From contig JAFATA010000074.1 in the NCBI GenBank assembly GCA_019244165.1, forward strand, positions 21,830 through 85,829: a stretch of DNA of 64,000 bases, read 5' to 3'. The position numbers and the translations under genes were made by a program. The DNA is from Pseudonocardiales bacterium. GTDB taxonomy: Bacteria; Actinomycetota; Actinomycetes; Mycobacteriales; Pseudonocardiaceae. The notes beneath the pieces are model-generated. The model ran no database searches, was not told the origin of the DNA, and saw only the letters and a list, made by a program, of their open reading frames with translations. Shown here one piece after another: positions 35,129 through 45,800 of the stretch. Each line of letters starts with the position of its first letter. Position 1 is the first letter of the stretch.

Positions 35129-36472
35129 ATGGACCGCCAGCAGGAATTCGTGCTGCGCACGCTGGAGGAACGCGACATCCGGTTCGTTCGGTTGTGGTTT
35201 ACTGACGTGCTCGGCTACCTCAAGTCGGTGGCGGTGGCACCAGCTGAGCTAGAGGGAGCCTTCGCCGAGGGCATTGGTTTCGACGGGTCGGCTATCCAGG
35301 GTTTCGCCCGTGCCTACGAGTCCGACATGATCGCGAAACCGGACCCCGCCACCTTCCAGGTGCTGCCCTGGGAAAACCCGAACGGGGTGCACTACTCGGC
35401 CCGGATGTTCTGCAACATCGCCATGCCCGACGGTTCGCCGTCCTGGGCCGACCCACGGCATGTGCTGACCCGGGCCCTGTCCAAGGCGGCGGTCAGCGGG
35501 TTCACCTGCTACGTGCACCCTGAGATCGAGTTCTACCTGCTGCGTGACCTGCCTGACAACGGTTCCGAGCCGGTACCCGCCGACTCCGGTGGGTACTTTG
35601 ACCAGGCCAGTCACGACGCTGCTCCGCACTTTCGCCGGCACACCATCGAGGCGCTGGAGCAGATGGGCATCTCGGTGGAGTTCAGCCATCACGAGGGCGC
35701 CCCGGGTCAGCAAGAGATCGACCTGCGCTACGCCGACGCGCTCACGATGGCCGACAACATCATGACTTTCCGGTACGTGGTGAAGGAGGTCGCGATCACT
35801 CAGGGGGTGCGCGCCTCGTTCATGCCCAAGCCCTACACCGCCCAGCCCGGCTCGGCCATGCACACCCACATGAGTCTGTTCGAGGGCGACCGTAACGCCT
35901 TCCACGACGATGACCACCCCTACGAGCTGTCCATCACCGGCCAAGCCTTCATCGCCGGGGTCCTGGCGCATGCCCGGGAATTCACCGCGGTGACCAACCA
36001 GTGGGTGAACTCCTACAAGCGGCTGATTGTCGGGGGAGAGGCCCCCACCGCGGTGTGCTGGGGACACGCGAACCGCTCGGCGCTGGTCCGGGTGCCGATG
36101 TACTCACCGGGCAAAGCGTCCAGCCGGCGGGTGGAGATCCGCAGCCCGGACTCGGCGTGCAACCCCTACCTCGCCTACGCGGTGGTCCTCGCCGCCGGGT
36201 TGCGGGGCGTGCAGCAGAACTACGAGCTGCCGCCCGCCGCGGAGGACGATGTGTGGGCCCTGTCTGAGCAGGAACGGAGGGCGGCGGGTTATGCGCCGTT
36301 GCCGCAGAACCTTTCCGAGGCGCTGGTCGAGATGGAGAATTCTGAGCTGGTCGCCGAGACCCTCGGAGAGCACGTCTTCGACTTCTTCCTGCGCAACAAG
36401 CGCGCCGAGTGGGACAGCTACCGACGTCACGTCACGCCCTATGAGCTGCGCACCTACCTGCCCGTTCTGTAA
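35129..36472 (+). CDS. glnA2: Type I glutamine synthetase, GlnA2-like
   Basis: A 447-residue glutamine synthetase: GIGFDGSAIQGFARAYESDM, then metal ligands in HPEIEFYL, the NxxK-type block SFMPKPYTAQPGSAMHTHMS and catalytic loop NPYLAYAVVLAAG. Length and neighbours match GlnA2 of actinobacteria, which lies beside glnE but is not the main ammonium-assimilating enzyme (GlnA1). Whether it is adenylylated by GlnE is uncertain: the usual Tyr region reads QNYELPP. Start is ATG 35129, following the divergent lprG promoter region. Confidence 0.94.
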   Translation: MDRQQEFVLRTLEERDIRFVRLWFTDVLGYLKSVAVAPAELEGAFAEGIGFDGSAIQGFARAYESDMIAKPDPATFQVLPWENPNGVHYSARMFCNIAMPDGSPSWADPRHVLTRALSKAAVSGFTCYVHPEIEFYLLRDLPDNGSEPVPADSGGYFDQASHDAAPHFRRHTIEALEQMGISVEFSHHEGAPGQQEIDLRYADALTMADNIMTFRYVVKEVAITQGVRASFMPKPYTAQPGSAMHTHMSLFEGDRNAFHDDDHPYELSITGQAFIAGVLAHAREFTAVTNQWVNSYKRLIVGGEAPTAVCWGHANRSALVRVPMYSPGKASSRRVEIRSPDSACNPYLAYAVVLAAGLRGVQQNYELPPAAEDDVWALSEQERRAAGYAPLPQNLSEALVEMENSELVAETLGEHVFDFFLRNKRAEWDSYRRHVTPYELRTYLPVL

Positions 36473-36511
36473 TCGATCGACGCGCCGGGCTGCCGGGGTG
36501 AGGATGGCGGG

Positions 36512-37381
36512 ATGAACGGCCGGCTGCATCGCGACCTCGCGGAGTTCACCACGCTCACCCAGCCGCTGCTGCAGGCCGATCCGATCCGCCACAACCTCGC
36601 GCTCACCGCGCTTACTTTACTGCCGCGGATGCCCGACGCCGCCGCTCATCCACCGGTATTGCTCAGCGTGTACCGGGCCGGCGTCCTGGCCGGAGCGGCG
36701 GTGCGTCTGCCGCCCTCCGATCTGATCGTCAGCGGGCTGCCTGCGGAATGCGCCGGTGCGGCGGTCGAGGTGCTCGCCCCCAGCCACCAAGGTTTGCCTG
36801 GCACCGTCGGGCCGCGCAGTGAGGCGGAAGGGTTCGCGCGCCGCTGGTCAGCCCGCACCGGCATCTCGGCGCACGAGCGAATGGCGCAACGGGTGTTTGC
36901 CCTGGGTCAGCTCACCCCACCCCGTGGTGTTCGGGGTGCTCCCCGGCAAGCTGACGCCGATGACCTCGAGCTGCTGGCACAGTGGCGGGAGGAGTTCGCC
37001 AGCGAGGCGACCGGCGGGCTGCGCGGCCCCGGGACCGCCCGGCAACAGGCCAGGGGCAGTCTGGCGGTGGGCACCGCGGCGCTGCTGTGGGAGATCGCTG
37101 GGCAGCCGGTGGCCTGGGCATCAGCCACTGCCCCGGTGGCCGGCATGTCCCGGATCGGGCCGGTGTATACGCCGCCGCGGTATCGCGGGCACGGGTATGG
37201 CAGCGCCGTCACCGCAGCCGCCGCGGGCTGGGCCCGGCAGGCCGGTGCGCAGCACGTGGTGTTGTTCACCGACCTGGCGAACCCCGTGTCCAATGCGATC
37301 TACCCGCGGATCGGCTTCCGTCCGGTGCACGACGCCGTGGAGATCGCGTTCACGCTCCCGCCAGAACGCGGGTCAGCCTGA
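36512..37381 (+). CDS. GNAT-family N-acetyltransferase
   Basis: A 289-residue protein with a C-terminal GNAT domain: VYTPPRYRGHGYGSAV is the acetyl-CoA pyrophosphate loop (R/Q-x-x-G-x-G/A) and VLFTDLANPVSNAIYPRIGF the beta6-beta7 tail. The N-terminal ~130 residues are a divergent partner domain. Its last 37 nt plus 17 downstream bases are repeated at 39351-39404, next to glnE, indicating an insertion between GNAT and glnE. Confidence 0.88.
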   Translation: MNGRLHRDLAEFTTLTQPLLQADPIRHNLALTALTLLPRMPDAAAHPPVLLSVYRAGVLAGAAVRLPPSDLIVSGLPAECAGAAVEVLAPSHQGLPGTVGPRSEAEGFARRWSARTGISAHERMAQRVFALGQLTPPRGVRGAPRQADADDLELLAQWREEFASEATGGLRGPGTARQQARGSLAVGTAALLWEIAGQPVAWASATAPVAGMSRIGPVYTPPRYRGHGYGSAVTAAAAGWARQAGAQHVVLFTDLANPVSNAIYPRIGFRPVHDAVEIAFTLPPERGSA

Positions 37382-37398
37382 CGCACGTGACCCGACTG
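37345..37398 (+). repeat. GNAT 3'-end repeat, gene-side copy
   Basis: A 54-bp direct repeat with 39351-39404 (49 of 54 identical). It encodes the last residues AFTLPPERGSA and the stop of the GNAT protein, plus 17 bp beyond. Confidence 0.92.
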
Positions 37399-37417
37399 TC
37401 CGGGAGGCCCACATAGG

Positions 37418-38851
37418 TCAGAGGGCGGTGGCGGTCAGGCGCTCGCGTAGCTCGGCGACTCCGGGGCTGGTGTGTAGAGGTTCCAGTACGGTGTTCAGCG
37501 CGCGCAGCCGGCCATAGGCCCGGGGGGAGTGCACCGCGGTGACCGCGTCCAGGGCCTGGTGACCCACCGCGACGGCGGTGTCGATGTCCCCGGCGATGGC
37601 GTGCGCCCCGGCCAGGTCGGACAAATACAGCGCTCGGCCCCGGGCGTGGTCGGGGCCGAACTGGTCCAAGGCGTGGCGCAGCAGCGGCACCGCCCGCCCG
37701 GCGGCACGAGGGTCGCGCTCGTGCCGCGCGAGCGCGTAGTACGTACCGCCCTGGATTACGGCGAGGCGGAGGCCGTTGAGCCAGGCGCCCCAGGGTGGAC
37801 GGGCCTGGTGATCGATGCTGGCGAACTGCTCCTCGGCCTGGTGCAGGGCACGGTCACAAGCCCGGGCATCACCTCGGGCGGCGTGCGCGCGGGCCGAGAC
37901 GCCGGACAGAGCGTTGGCGGTGGACGCGGAGAGGGGGTGTGCTCCGACCGCGGCGGCCTGGCCGATGTGGACCAGCTTGAGCGCCTCGTCTGGGCGGCCG
38001 AGATGCACTGCTTGGCTCGCCATGTCGTAGAGCAGGTAGGCGGTGAGGTCACTACCGAGCGGGTGCTCGCAGTCCCGGGCGAGCCCCAGGCCGATCATCC
38101 ACAGCCGCCGGGCGGCGTCATGGTCGGTGACATCGAAGCTCATGAAGCCGGTGACCAACGCCAGGTGTGCGGTGGCGATCATGAGGCGGGGCCGCAGCTC
38201 GGCGGCAATCTGGGCGTCGAGCAGGGGCAGGACCGAGCGCAGGTGTGACACGGCGAGGTCCCGGATCGGCCCGGATCCCGTGGCGAGGTCCTGACGGGTG
38301 TAGGTGGCGGTGGCCTGCTCGATGACCTCGACATCACTGGCCCCCAGGTGGCGGGTGCCAGGGGACTCAGCCTGCGGTACGAGAGCAAGCAGCCGGTGGA
38401 AGTCCACTCCGGTGGCACCGAAGGTGAGCGCGGTGACCTGCTCTATGAAGTCCCTCCTGCGTTCCACCCAGCTGCCCCTCCGGTCGGCCTCCGCTGCGCT
38501 TCCTACCGTAACCCCGTAGCGGAACCCGAGCTTGCCCGCAGGGATCCCCAGCACGTTGGCGACCCTGACGACGGCGGCGGTGTCGGTGAGTGACCGCTGA
38601 CCATTCTCGATCTTGGACATGGTGGCCTGGTCCAGGCCGAGGAGCGCGCCCAGCACGTGCTGACTACAGCGGGTCTCAACACGCACCCGGCGGAAGATCG
38701 GTCCGAAGTCCAGTCGTGCCAGTGCGGCGCTCAGGCGTGGGTCGTCGTAGAAGCCTGCGGGCAACACCACTTCACGCCCACCGGTGCCATTGCGGCTGCG
38801 GTGCGGCTGAGTCCCGCGGTCCGGGCAGGGTCGCTCCCCCCAGTGAGTCAT
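37418..38851 (-). CDS. XRE-type HTH regulator with TPR-like C-terminus
   Basis: A 477-residue protein. The HTH (QHVLGALLGLDQATMSKIENG) lies about residues 65-90, and the rest is a long helical region of TPR-like pairs (LGRPDEALKLVHIGQAAAV). Such large XRE/TPR regulators are common in Pseudonocardiales and Streptomyces, often in accessory regions. Residues 1-27 before VVLPAGFYDD look poor, so the true start may be about 80 nt downstream. The gene fills most of the insert bounded by the GNAT 3'-end copies. Confidence 0.85.
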   Translation of the reverse strand: MTHWGERPCPDRGTQPHRSRNGTGGREVVLPAGFYDDPRLSAALARLDFGPIFRRVRVETRCSQHVLGALLGLDQATMSKIENGQRSLTDTAAVVRVANVLGIPAGKLGFRYGVTVGSAAEADRRGSWVERRRDFIEQVTALTFGATGVDFHRLLALVPQAESPGTRHLGASDVEVIEQATATYTRQDLATGSGPIRDLAVSHLRSVLPLLDAQIAAELRPRLMIATAHLALVTGFMSFDVTDHDAARRLWMIGLGLARDCEHPLGSDLTAYLLYDMASQAVHLGRPDEALKLVHIGQAAAVGAHPLSASTANALSGVSARAHAARGDARACDRALHQAEEQFASIDHQARPPWGAWLNGLRLAVIQGGTYYALARHERDPRAAGRAVPLLRHALDQFGPDHARGRALYLSDLAGAHAIAGDIDTAVAVGHQALDAVTAVHSPRAYGRLRALNTVLEPLHTSPGVAELRERLTATAL

Positions 38852-39041
38852 CCGATCACTGTAGCCGTGCTTTGTCCCAGCGCCATGGGCACAGCGTCAT
38901 GACGGGGGCTCATGGTCGGGTGCCGTTGCGGTGGGTGCGAGCACTGCCGTGTGATCAAGGCACCAGAGTCGGGAGGAGGGCAGCGCGTCATCTAATCTGA
39001 TCGAGAGGCGCGTGTCACGGAGCGCCGTAGAGGGTTCAAAG

Positions 39042-39254
39042 ATGTCGAGCGTCGCGATGCTCAGATGGATGACGGGAGCCGTCGCCTTTTGGTTCACGGT
39101 CTTGGGCATGATGTGCGTGCCGGAAATGCTCGCGGAACGCCGGTACCGGTTGCAGCAGGAGGCGCGGCGCGCGGCTCTACGACGGCACAACGCGAGTCGC
39201 CATCAGCACCGGCGCCCCATCGCGTGTCGCGAGACCGAGGGCACGCCCGGCTAA
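39042..39254 (+). CDS. Possible small single-pass membrane protein
   Basis: A 70-residue frame from ATG 39042 with one hydrophobic helix (about 8-25: AVAFWFTVLGMMC) and a basic Arg/His-rich C-terminus. A GTG at 39012 would add ten residues. No homologous family is recognised. It lies in the insert beside the XRE regulator; the rest of 39255-39458 carries only the GNAT-end relic and the glnE leader. Confidence 0.4.
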   Translation: MSSVAMLRWMTGAVAFWFTVLGMMCVPEMLAERRYRLQQEARRAALRRHNASRHQHRRPIACRETEGTPG

Positions 39255-39350
39255 AGGAAAAAGCGCGCTCGCCGCGCGGCAGGTCTCCGAGGCAGCTGGG
39301 GCGGTCGGCTCGCGTTGTCATGGTGTGGCCGCGTGGCGTCCCGTCGCCCT

Positions 39351-39404
39351 CGCGTTCACGCGCTCGCCAGAGCGCGGATTAGCCTGACGCACGTGACCCG
39401 ACTG
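39351..39404 (+). repeat. Displaced GNAT 3'-end relic
   Basis: 49 of 54 bases match 37345-37398. The coding phase is still readable as AFTRSPERGLA followed by TGA, against AFTLPPERGSA and TGA in the intact gene. It lies 54 bp before glnE, implying that GNAT and glnE were once adjacent. Confidence 0.92.
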
Positions 39405-39458
39405 CGTGTGCAGTGGCCCTCCCAGCCGCTGCTGGACCACTAGCGTCTGGAGCGCGTC

Positions 39459-42400
39459 GTGGCCGAAAGCAGGCGGGCCGCCCCTTCCCTGGCGCGACTG
39501 GGACTCACCGACAGCGGCGCCGCGGACACCCTGACTCGGCTGGGTTGGTGGCGTCACGGGCAGGCCTGCCCGGAGGCGGAGGACGTGCTGTGGGCGCTGT
39601 CCCGGGCACCCGATCCCAACCTGGCGCTGCGCACCTTGGCCCGGCTGGCCAGCGCCCTAGGGGATAGGGCCCTGGGGGATGGGGCCATCGGGCCGGGATG
39701 GGCCGAGCTGGGCGGGTTGCTGTGCCACGACCCCGGGGTACGCGGGCGGCTGCTCGCCGTGCTCGGCTCCTCGACCGCACTCGGGGATCACCTCGTCGCC
39801 GACCCGGCGCGCTGGCACGGCCTGGCCACTTCGGAGGCGACCCAGGTGGACTGGGCGGATCACGCGGTGCAACGGCTGCTCGCTGCCGTCGGCACCGAGT
39901 CCCCCTCCGCGCCTGCGCGGGCGCTGCGAAACACCTACCGTGACCTGATCGGCGAGCTCGCGGCCGCCGACCTCGCGGCCGTGGTGGAGACCGAACTACC
40001 GGTGGTGCCCTTCGAGCAGGTCACCGAGGCGCTCGCCGAGCTCGCGGTCGGGGTGCTGCGCGCCGCGCTGGCCGTCGCGGTGACTGAGGTGGCCCCCGGC
40101 GGGCAACCACCCCGGCTCGCCGTGATCGGGATGGGCAAGTGCGGCGGGGCCGAGCTCAATTACGTCTCCGACGTTGACGTGATCTTCGTAGCTGGTTCCG
40201 AGGAGGAGCTGGGTGCGGCCACCAAGCTGGCCTCGGCGACCATCCGGCTGGCGTCGGCGTGCTTTGAGGTCGACACAGCGCTGCGCCCGGAAGGCAAGGC
40301 CGGCGCGCTGGTGCGCACCCTGCAAGGGCACCTGTCCTACTACCGCCGGTGGGCCAAGACCTGGGAGTTCCAGGCGCTGCTCAAGGCCCGTCCGATCGCT
40401 GGTGACCTCGAGCTCGGTGCCCGCTACCTCCAGGCCCTCACCCCCCTGGTGTGGACCGCCGCGGACCGGGAGAACTTCGTGACCGAGGTCCAGGCGATGC
40501 GCCGCCAGGTCGCCGACCATGTTCCCACCGAACTGCGGGACCGGGAGCTCAAGCTGGGCCAGGGCGGCCTGCGCGACGTGGAGTTCGCCGTACAGCTGTT
40601 GCAGCTGGTGCACGGCCGCACCGACACCTCGCTGCGGGTCGCGTCCACCGTGAAGGCGTTGGCCGCGCTGAGCGCGGGTGGGTACGTCGGCCGGGACGAC
40701 GCCGCGAACCTCGCGGCCTCCTACCGGTTCCTGCGCCTGCTGGAGCACCGGTTGCAGCTGCAGAAGCTGCGCCGCACCCACCTGCTCCCGGCTGACGACG
40801 ACACGACGGGATGGCGCTGGCTGGCCCGCGCCGCCGGGATACGACCGACCGGACGGCACGACGCTGCCGGAGCGCTGCGCATGGAGTACACCCGGCAGTC
40901 CCACCGGGCCCGCCGGCTACACCAGAAGCTGTTCTACCGGCCGCTGCTGGAGGCCGTAGCCAGGGTGCCCACCGAGGCCTACCGGCTCTCGGAGTCCTCG
41001 GCGAAGGCACGGCTGGCGGCGCTGGGCTACGCCTCACCGCAGGGGGCGCTGAACCATCTCCGGGCACTCACCGACGGAGTGTCACGCCGGGCAGCCATCC
41101 AGTCCACGCTGCTGCCCGTCCTGCTGGAGTTCCTCGCCGACACCCCAGACCCCGACCGTGGGTTGGCCGCCTACCGGCGGGTCTCCGAGGCGCTCCGTGA
41201 CACCCCGTGGTACCTGCGGTTTCTGCGCGACGAAGGCGTGGTAGCCCAACGGCTGATGGAGTTGCTGGGCACCTCCCGGATGGTGGCCGAGCTGCTGGTC
41301 CGCTCACCCGAGGCGCTGCAGCTGCTGGCCGATCCGGACGAGCTGGCTGGCCGTGATCCGGTGGAGGTGGCGACGTCGCTACGCTCCACCGCCTGCCGTT
41401 ACCGCGACCCCGGCGCCGCGGTGGTGGCCGCCAGGGCGCTGCGCCGCCACGAGCTGTTCCGGATCGCCTGCGCTGACTTGCTCGGACTGCTCGACGTCAC
41501 CGTGGTGTGTGCTGACCTGTCCTCGGTGTGGACCGCGGTGCTGGCCTCGGCGTTGGACGTCGCACTGCGTGCGGAGATCGAACGCAGGCAGGCCGAGCCG
41601 GCCCGGATCGCGGTGATCGGGATGGGCCGGTTGGGAGGCGCGGAGCTGGGCTACGGCTCGGACGCCGACGTTCTGTTCGTCTGTGAGGCGCTCCCGGATG
41701 CGCAGGCCGGGACCCACCCGGAGACCGACGCCGTGCGTTTCGCCTCCTCCGTTGCCGAGTCGGTGCGTACCCTGCTCGGCTCGCCCAGCCAGGACCCACC
41801 GCTGCTGGTGGACACCGGGCTGCGTCCCGAGGGGCGCTCCGGCCCGTTGGTGCGCACCCTGGCCTCTTACCAGGCCTACTACACCCAGTGGGCGCAGCCC
41901 TGGGAGGCGCAGGCATTGTTGCGGGCTACCCCGGTGGCGGGTGATGTGGAGCTGGGGAAGCGGTTCATCTCGGTCATCGACCCGGTGCGCTACCCCGCAG
42001 GGGGGCTGAGCCCGCGCCAGGCCACCGAGATCCGCCGGATCAAGGCCAGAGTCGACACTGAGCGACTGCCTCGCGGCGCCGACCGGACGACCCACACCAA
42101 GCTCGGCCGCGGTGGGCTGGCCGACGTGGAATGGACTATCCAGCTGCTGCAGTTGCAGCACGCCCACGAGGTCCCGGCGCTGCGCACACCCTCCACGACG
42201 GCCGCCTTGCGGGCCGCCGCCGATGCCGGGCTGCTCCCCAGAGCCGACGCCGAGATCCTGCTGACTGCCTGGACACTGGCGACCAGGACTCGCAACGCGC
42301 TCACCCTAGTGCGTGGCAAGCAGGTCGACCAACTGCCCAGTTCCGGCCGGGAACTGGCCGCCGTGGCCACGGCGCTGGGACGCTCCGCAGACGACGATCC

Positions 42401-42476
42401 CGGTCAGGTCCTCGACGACTACCGCCGCACCACCCGCAAGGCTCGCGCCGTCGTCGAGCGCTCCTTCGGCGCCTGA
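39459..42476 (+). CDS. glnE: Bifunctional glutamine synthetase adenylyltransferase/adenylyl-removing enzyme
   Basis: A 1005-residue GlnE with two nucleotidyltransferase domains. The first has GMGKCGGAELNYVSDVDVIF at about residue 223, the second GMGRLGGAELGYGSDADVLF at about residue 720; each is followed by a GlnD-PII-uridylyltransferase-like helical domain (ALRPEGK and GLRPEGR blocks). It adds or removes AMP on glutamine synthetase in response to nitrogen status. Start GTG 39459. It is normally close to glnA2 in actinobacteria; here the GNAT gene and a 2-kb insert lie between. Confidence 0.96.
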   Translation: MAESRRAAPSLARLGLTDSGAADTLTRLGWWRHGQACPEAEDVLWALSRAPDPNLALRTLARLASALGDRALGDGAIGPGWAELGGLLCHDPGVRGRLLAVLGSSTALGDHLVADPARWHGLATSEATQVDWADHAVQRLLAAVGTESPSAPARALRNTYRDLIGELAAADLAAVVETELPVVPFEQVTEALAELAVGVLRAALAVAVTEVAPGGQPPRLAVIGMGKCGGAELNYVSDVDVIFVAGSEEELGAATKLASATIRLASACFEVDTALRPEGKAGALVRTLQGHLSYYRRWAKTWEFQALLKARPIAGDLELGARYLQALTPLVWTAADRENFVTEVQAMRRQVADHVPTELRDRELKLGQGGLRDVEFAVQLLQLVHGRTDTSLRVASTVKALAALSAGGYVGRDDAANLAASYRFLRLLEHRLQLQKLRRTHLLPADDDTTGWRWLARAAGIRPTGRHDAAGALRMEYTRQSHRARRLHQKLFYRPLLEAVARVPTEAYRLSESSAKARLAALGYASPQGALNHLRALTDGVSRRAAIQSTLLPVLLEFLADTPDPDRGLAAYRRVSEALRDTPWYLRFLRDEGVVAQRLMELLGTSRMVAELLVRSPEALQLLADPDELAGRDPVEVATSLRSTACRYRDPGAAVVAARALRRHELFRIACADLLGLLDVTVVCADLSSVWTAVLASALDVALRAEIERRQAEPARIAVIGMGRLGGAELGYGSDADVLFVCEALPDAQAGTHPETDAVRFASSVAESVRTLLGSPSQDPPLLVDTGLRPEGRSGPLVRTLASYQAYYTQWAQPWEAQALLRATPVAGDVELGKRFISVIDPVRYPAGGLSPRQATEIRRIKARVDTERLPRGADRTTHTKLGRGGLADVEWTIQLLQLQHAHEVPALRTPSTTAALRAAADAGLLPRADAEILLTAWTLATRTRNALTLVRGKQVDQLPSSGRELAAVATALGRSADDDPGQVLDDYRRTTRKARAVVERSFGA

Positions 42477-42523
42477 GCAGCCCGAGCCCTCTATGATACC
42501 GGCCGGTTTCCGAAGGGATCTGG

Positions 42524-42853
42524 ATGTCGTACTTGTTGGGTATTCCGGTGGGTGATGGTCCTGATGACGTCGTGGTCTTCGAGGTTGATCGCAGTGAGGT
42601 AGCGGAGGATCTGGTCCTGGCCTCGGGCGAGTCGGGCAAGGCCGCTCGGGCGCTCGTGACCCTGGAAGAGACACTGGCGAGTCTCACGCCCTCCTTGACC
42701 AGGGTCGTCGATGCCTTGCGGAAGATCGCGCCGGAGCAGATAGCGGTGGAGTTCGGGCTCAAGATGGGGGGCGAGACCGGCGTGATCATCGCCAAGGGGA
42801 CGGCAGAGGTGAATTTCAAGGTCACCATGTCGTGGAAACCTGGTGGGGGGTAG
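42524..42853 (+). CDS. Trypsin-co-occurring domain protein (CU044_2847/Trypco1 family)
   Basis: A 109-residue protein: a beta-rich N-terminus (LLGIPVGDGPDDVVVFEVD) and a helical/beta C-terminal half with IAVEFGLKMGGETGVIIAKG, the signature end of the Trypco1/CU044_2847 family. These proteins are found beside trypsin-STAND proteins in predicted conflict systems and are thought to be substrates or regulators of the protease. It is 4 bp upstream of exactly such a gene. ATG at 42524 has GAAGGGAT upstream. Confidence 0.88.
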   Translation: MSYLLGIPVGDGPDDVVVFEVDRSEVAEDLVLASGESGKAARALVTLEETLASLTPSLTRVVDALRKIAPEQIAVEFGLKMGGETGVIIAKGTAEVNFKVTMSWKPGGG

Positions 42854-42857
42854 TCCG

Positions 42858-45800
42858 GTGTCGGCCAGGCGGGAGGGGTTCGTTGTCCGGGTGCTGCGGG
42901 CCGCTTCGCAGTCCCCGGCGGGGGTGGGGTTCGTGGTGGGGGAGCGGCACATTCTCACCTGCGCGCATGTGGTGAACACCGTGCTGGGTCGGGATCTGCG
43001 GGCGCAGGAGGCGCCGGGGCCAGGGGCGCGGGTGCAGGTGGATTTTCCGGCCTTGGGTGACGCCGAGGGAGCCCCGTCGCGGACCTGTCGGGTAGCGGTG
43101 TGGGTCACGCCGCCGGTGGCGGGGGCCACAGGCGGGGATGTGGCCGGGCTGGTCTTGGTCGGGGAGGGCCTGCCAGAAGGAGCGGGCCCGGCGCGGCTGG
43201 CCGAGGCGGAGGACCTCCGCGATGTTGAGGTGGCGGTGTTCGGCTACCCGGGCCAGCCGCCCCGGCAGGCTGGGGCGTGGGCGGGGTGCCGGCTGCGGGG
43301 TGCGGTGGGCGCCGGGATGATCCAGCTGGACGCGGACAGCGAATCGGCTTTCCGCGTCCAGCCCGGCTACAGCGGTTCCCCGGCCGTGGTGGCCAATGGG
43401 GTCGGGGATGGTGTGGTGGGCATGGTGGCCGCAGCCAGCTGGGACGCCGAGCGGGATGCCTACGCGATCCCGGTGGCCCACTTGGTGCAGGCCTGGCCGG
43501 AGGTGCTGGAGACCGTGCCAGTCTGCCCGTACCGGGGCCTGTTGCCGTTTCGGGCCTCCGATGCTGAGGCCGGGTTGTTCGTCGGTCGGGAAGCCGAGAC
43601 GGACCAGCTGGTGCGGATGGTGGATCAGCGCGCGCTGGTCGTGGTCGTGGGGCCCTCGGGGGTAGGGAAATCTTCGCTGGTCACTGCGGGGCTGCTGCCG
43701 GCCTTGAGCACCGAGCAGTGGGCCACGGCTATCTTCCGGCCCGGGCAGATGCCCTGCTTCGCGCTGGCCAAGACTCTGTATGAGCTGGAGGGGTCACAGC
43801 CGAGCGTGGAAGACGTTGAGCGGCGCGGTGAGCGGCTGCGACGGGAGGGGCTGACGGGCCTGGCTGCTGAGCTGGGCGTGCTGACTGGTAAACGCATCCT
43901 GCTCTGTATCGACCAGTTCGAGGAGATCTTCGCCATCTGCCCTGATGAGGAGCGGGCCGTTTTCCTCGACCAGGTCTTGCCCTCCGCAGATGCTGATGAT
44001 GCCGCGTTGCGGGTGGTGTGCACACTGCGGGCCGATTTCCTCGCCCAGCTCCTCAACCACCCCAGCGTGGGAGCACGGCTGCAGGACCGGCTGGTGCCCC
44101 TGTCCCCGATGGACCAGGACGCCTTAGAACGCGCGATCACCGTCCCAGCCCAACTCTGCGGCGTGACCTACGAGGAGGGACTGGTCCAACACATCGCCCT
44201 CGATGCCGCGAAAGGGGACGGCGGTCTGCCGTTGATGGAGTTTGCCCTGACTCAACTATGGCCTCGACAGCATCGACGGAAGCTGGCCTTCACCGACTAT
44301 TACGCGCTCACCTCCGGTGGCGTGATAGGCATCCTCAACCGCTACGCCGAAGATGTGTTTGAGCAGCTGGAGCAGGACTGGCCCGTTGAGCGGATCCGGC
44401 GGGTCCTGCTGGCCTGCGTGCGCAGCCGCGGGGACGCTGCGGCAGCTACCCGGCGCATCGTGGACCGTGATCGCCTCGCCGAGGACTGGGCGCTGGTGGA
44501 GAAACTGGCCGAGCGCCGGTTGCTGATGACCGGCGAGGACCCGACCCGCCATACCGCCACCGTGGAACTGGCCCACGAGGCATTGATCCAGTCCTGGGAA
44601 CGACTCGCTACCTGGGTTGACGCTGATGCGCAGTTCCAACGCTGGCTGACCACCATAGAAGACCGCGTCGGCGAGGGTGAGCTTGCCGAGGCACGCATCA
44701 GCGAAGCCCAACAGTGGCTGGCCGAGCGGCCCGAGGACATCCCGCGTGATGTCCGCGAGTTCATCGAGCGCAGCAGCACCCTCGTGCAGCAACGGATCAT
44801 CCAGCTTGAACGAGCCCGGGAAGCGGCCCACCAACGAGCTCGCTTACTCCGCCGGTTCGCCGCTGCCCTGACGGTCCTGCTGGTGGTGGCGAGTGGCGCG
44901 TCGATAGTCGCGTTCACCGAGCAGCACACCGCAGCCCACCAACGAGATCTCGCGGTGTCTGCGCAGGTCGCCGGTCAAGCCTTGGACCTGCGCGCTACCA
45001 ACCCGGGCCTGGCCGCCCAGCTCGCTCTGGCCGCCTACCGCCTTGCCCCCACCACGGAAGCCCGCAGCAGCCTGCTCAGCATCGCCGCCGCCCCCTATTC
45101 CACCCAGATGACCGGTCACCGAGGCTATGTCGTGGCGGTGGCTTTCAGCCTGGACGGCTATACCCTGGCTACCGCCAGTCGAGACAAAACTGTGCGGCTG
45201 TGGGATGTCCGCGACCCCCACCATCCCCGCCTGCTGGGCACCCTCACCAGCCCCGCTGGCGCCGTCCATGCGGTGGCATTCAGTCCCGACGGGCGCACGC
45301 TGACGCTGACTACCGACAGCGCCACGCGGCTGTGGGACCTCGGCGACACGCGTAACCCCCGCTTGCTGAGCGTTCTCACCACCGGCCATCTCGGCAACGT
45401 TGACGCGTTGGCCTCCAGTCCCCAGGGGCACATCCTGGCCACCGCCAGTCAAGACCAGACCGTGCAGCTCTGGGATGTTGGTGACCCTCGCCATCCCAGT
45501 CCGCTCGGTACTCTTAACAGCCACACCCGTACCGGGGTGGCGTTCAGCGCGGACGGGCGCACCCTGGCCACCGCTGGTGATGACCGCCTCGCGCGGCTGT
45601 GGGATATCCGCGACCCTCGCCAGCCCCACTTGCTGGGCATCCTCCCCGGCCACACCGACGCCGTCACCGGGGTGGCGTTCAGCCCGGACGGGCACATGCT
45701 GGCCACCGCCAGCAGAGACGCCACCGCGCGGCTGTGGGATGTCGGTGACCCCCGCCAGCCCCACGCGCTGGGCACTCTCATCGGCCACACCGGCGTCCTC

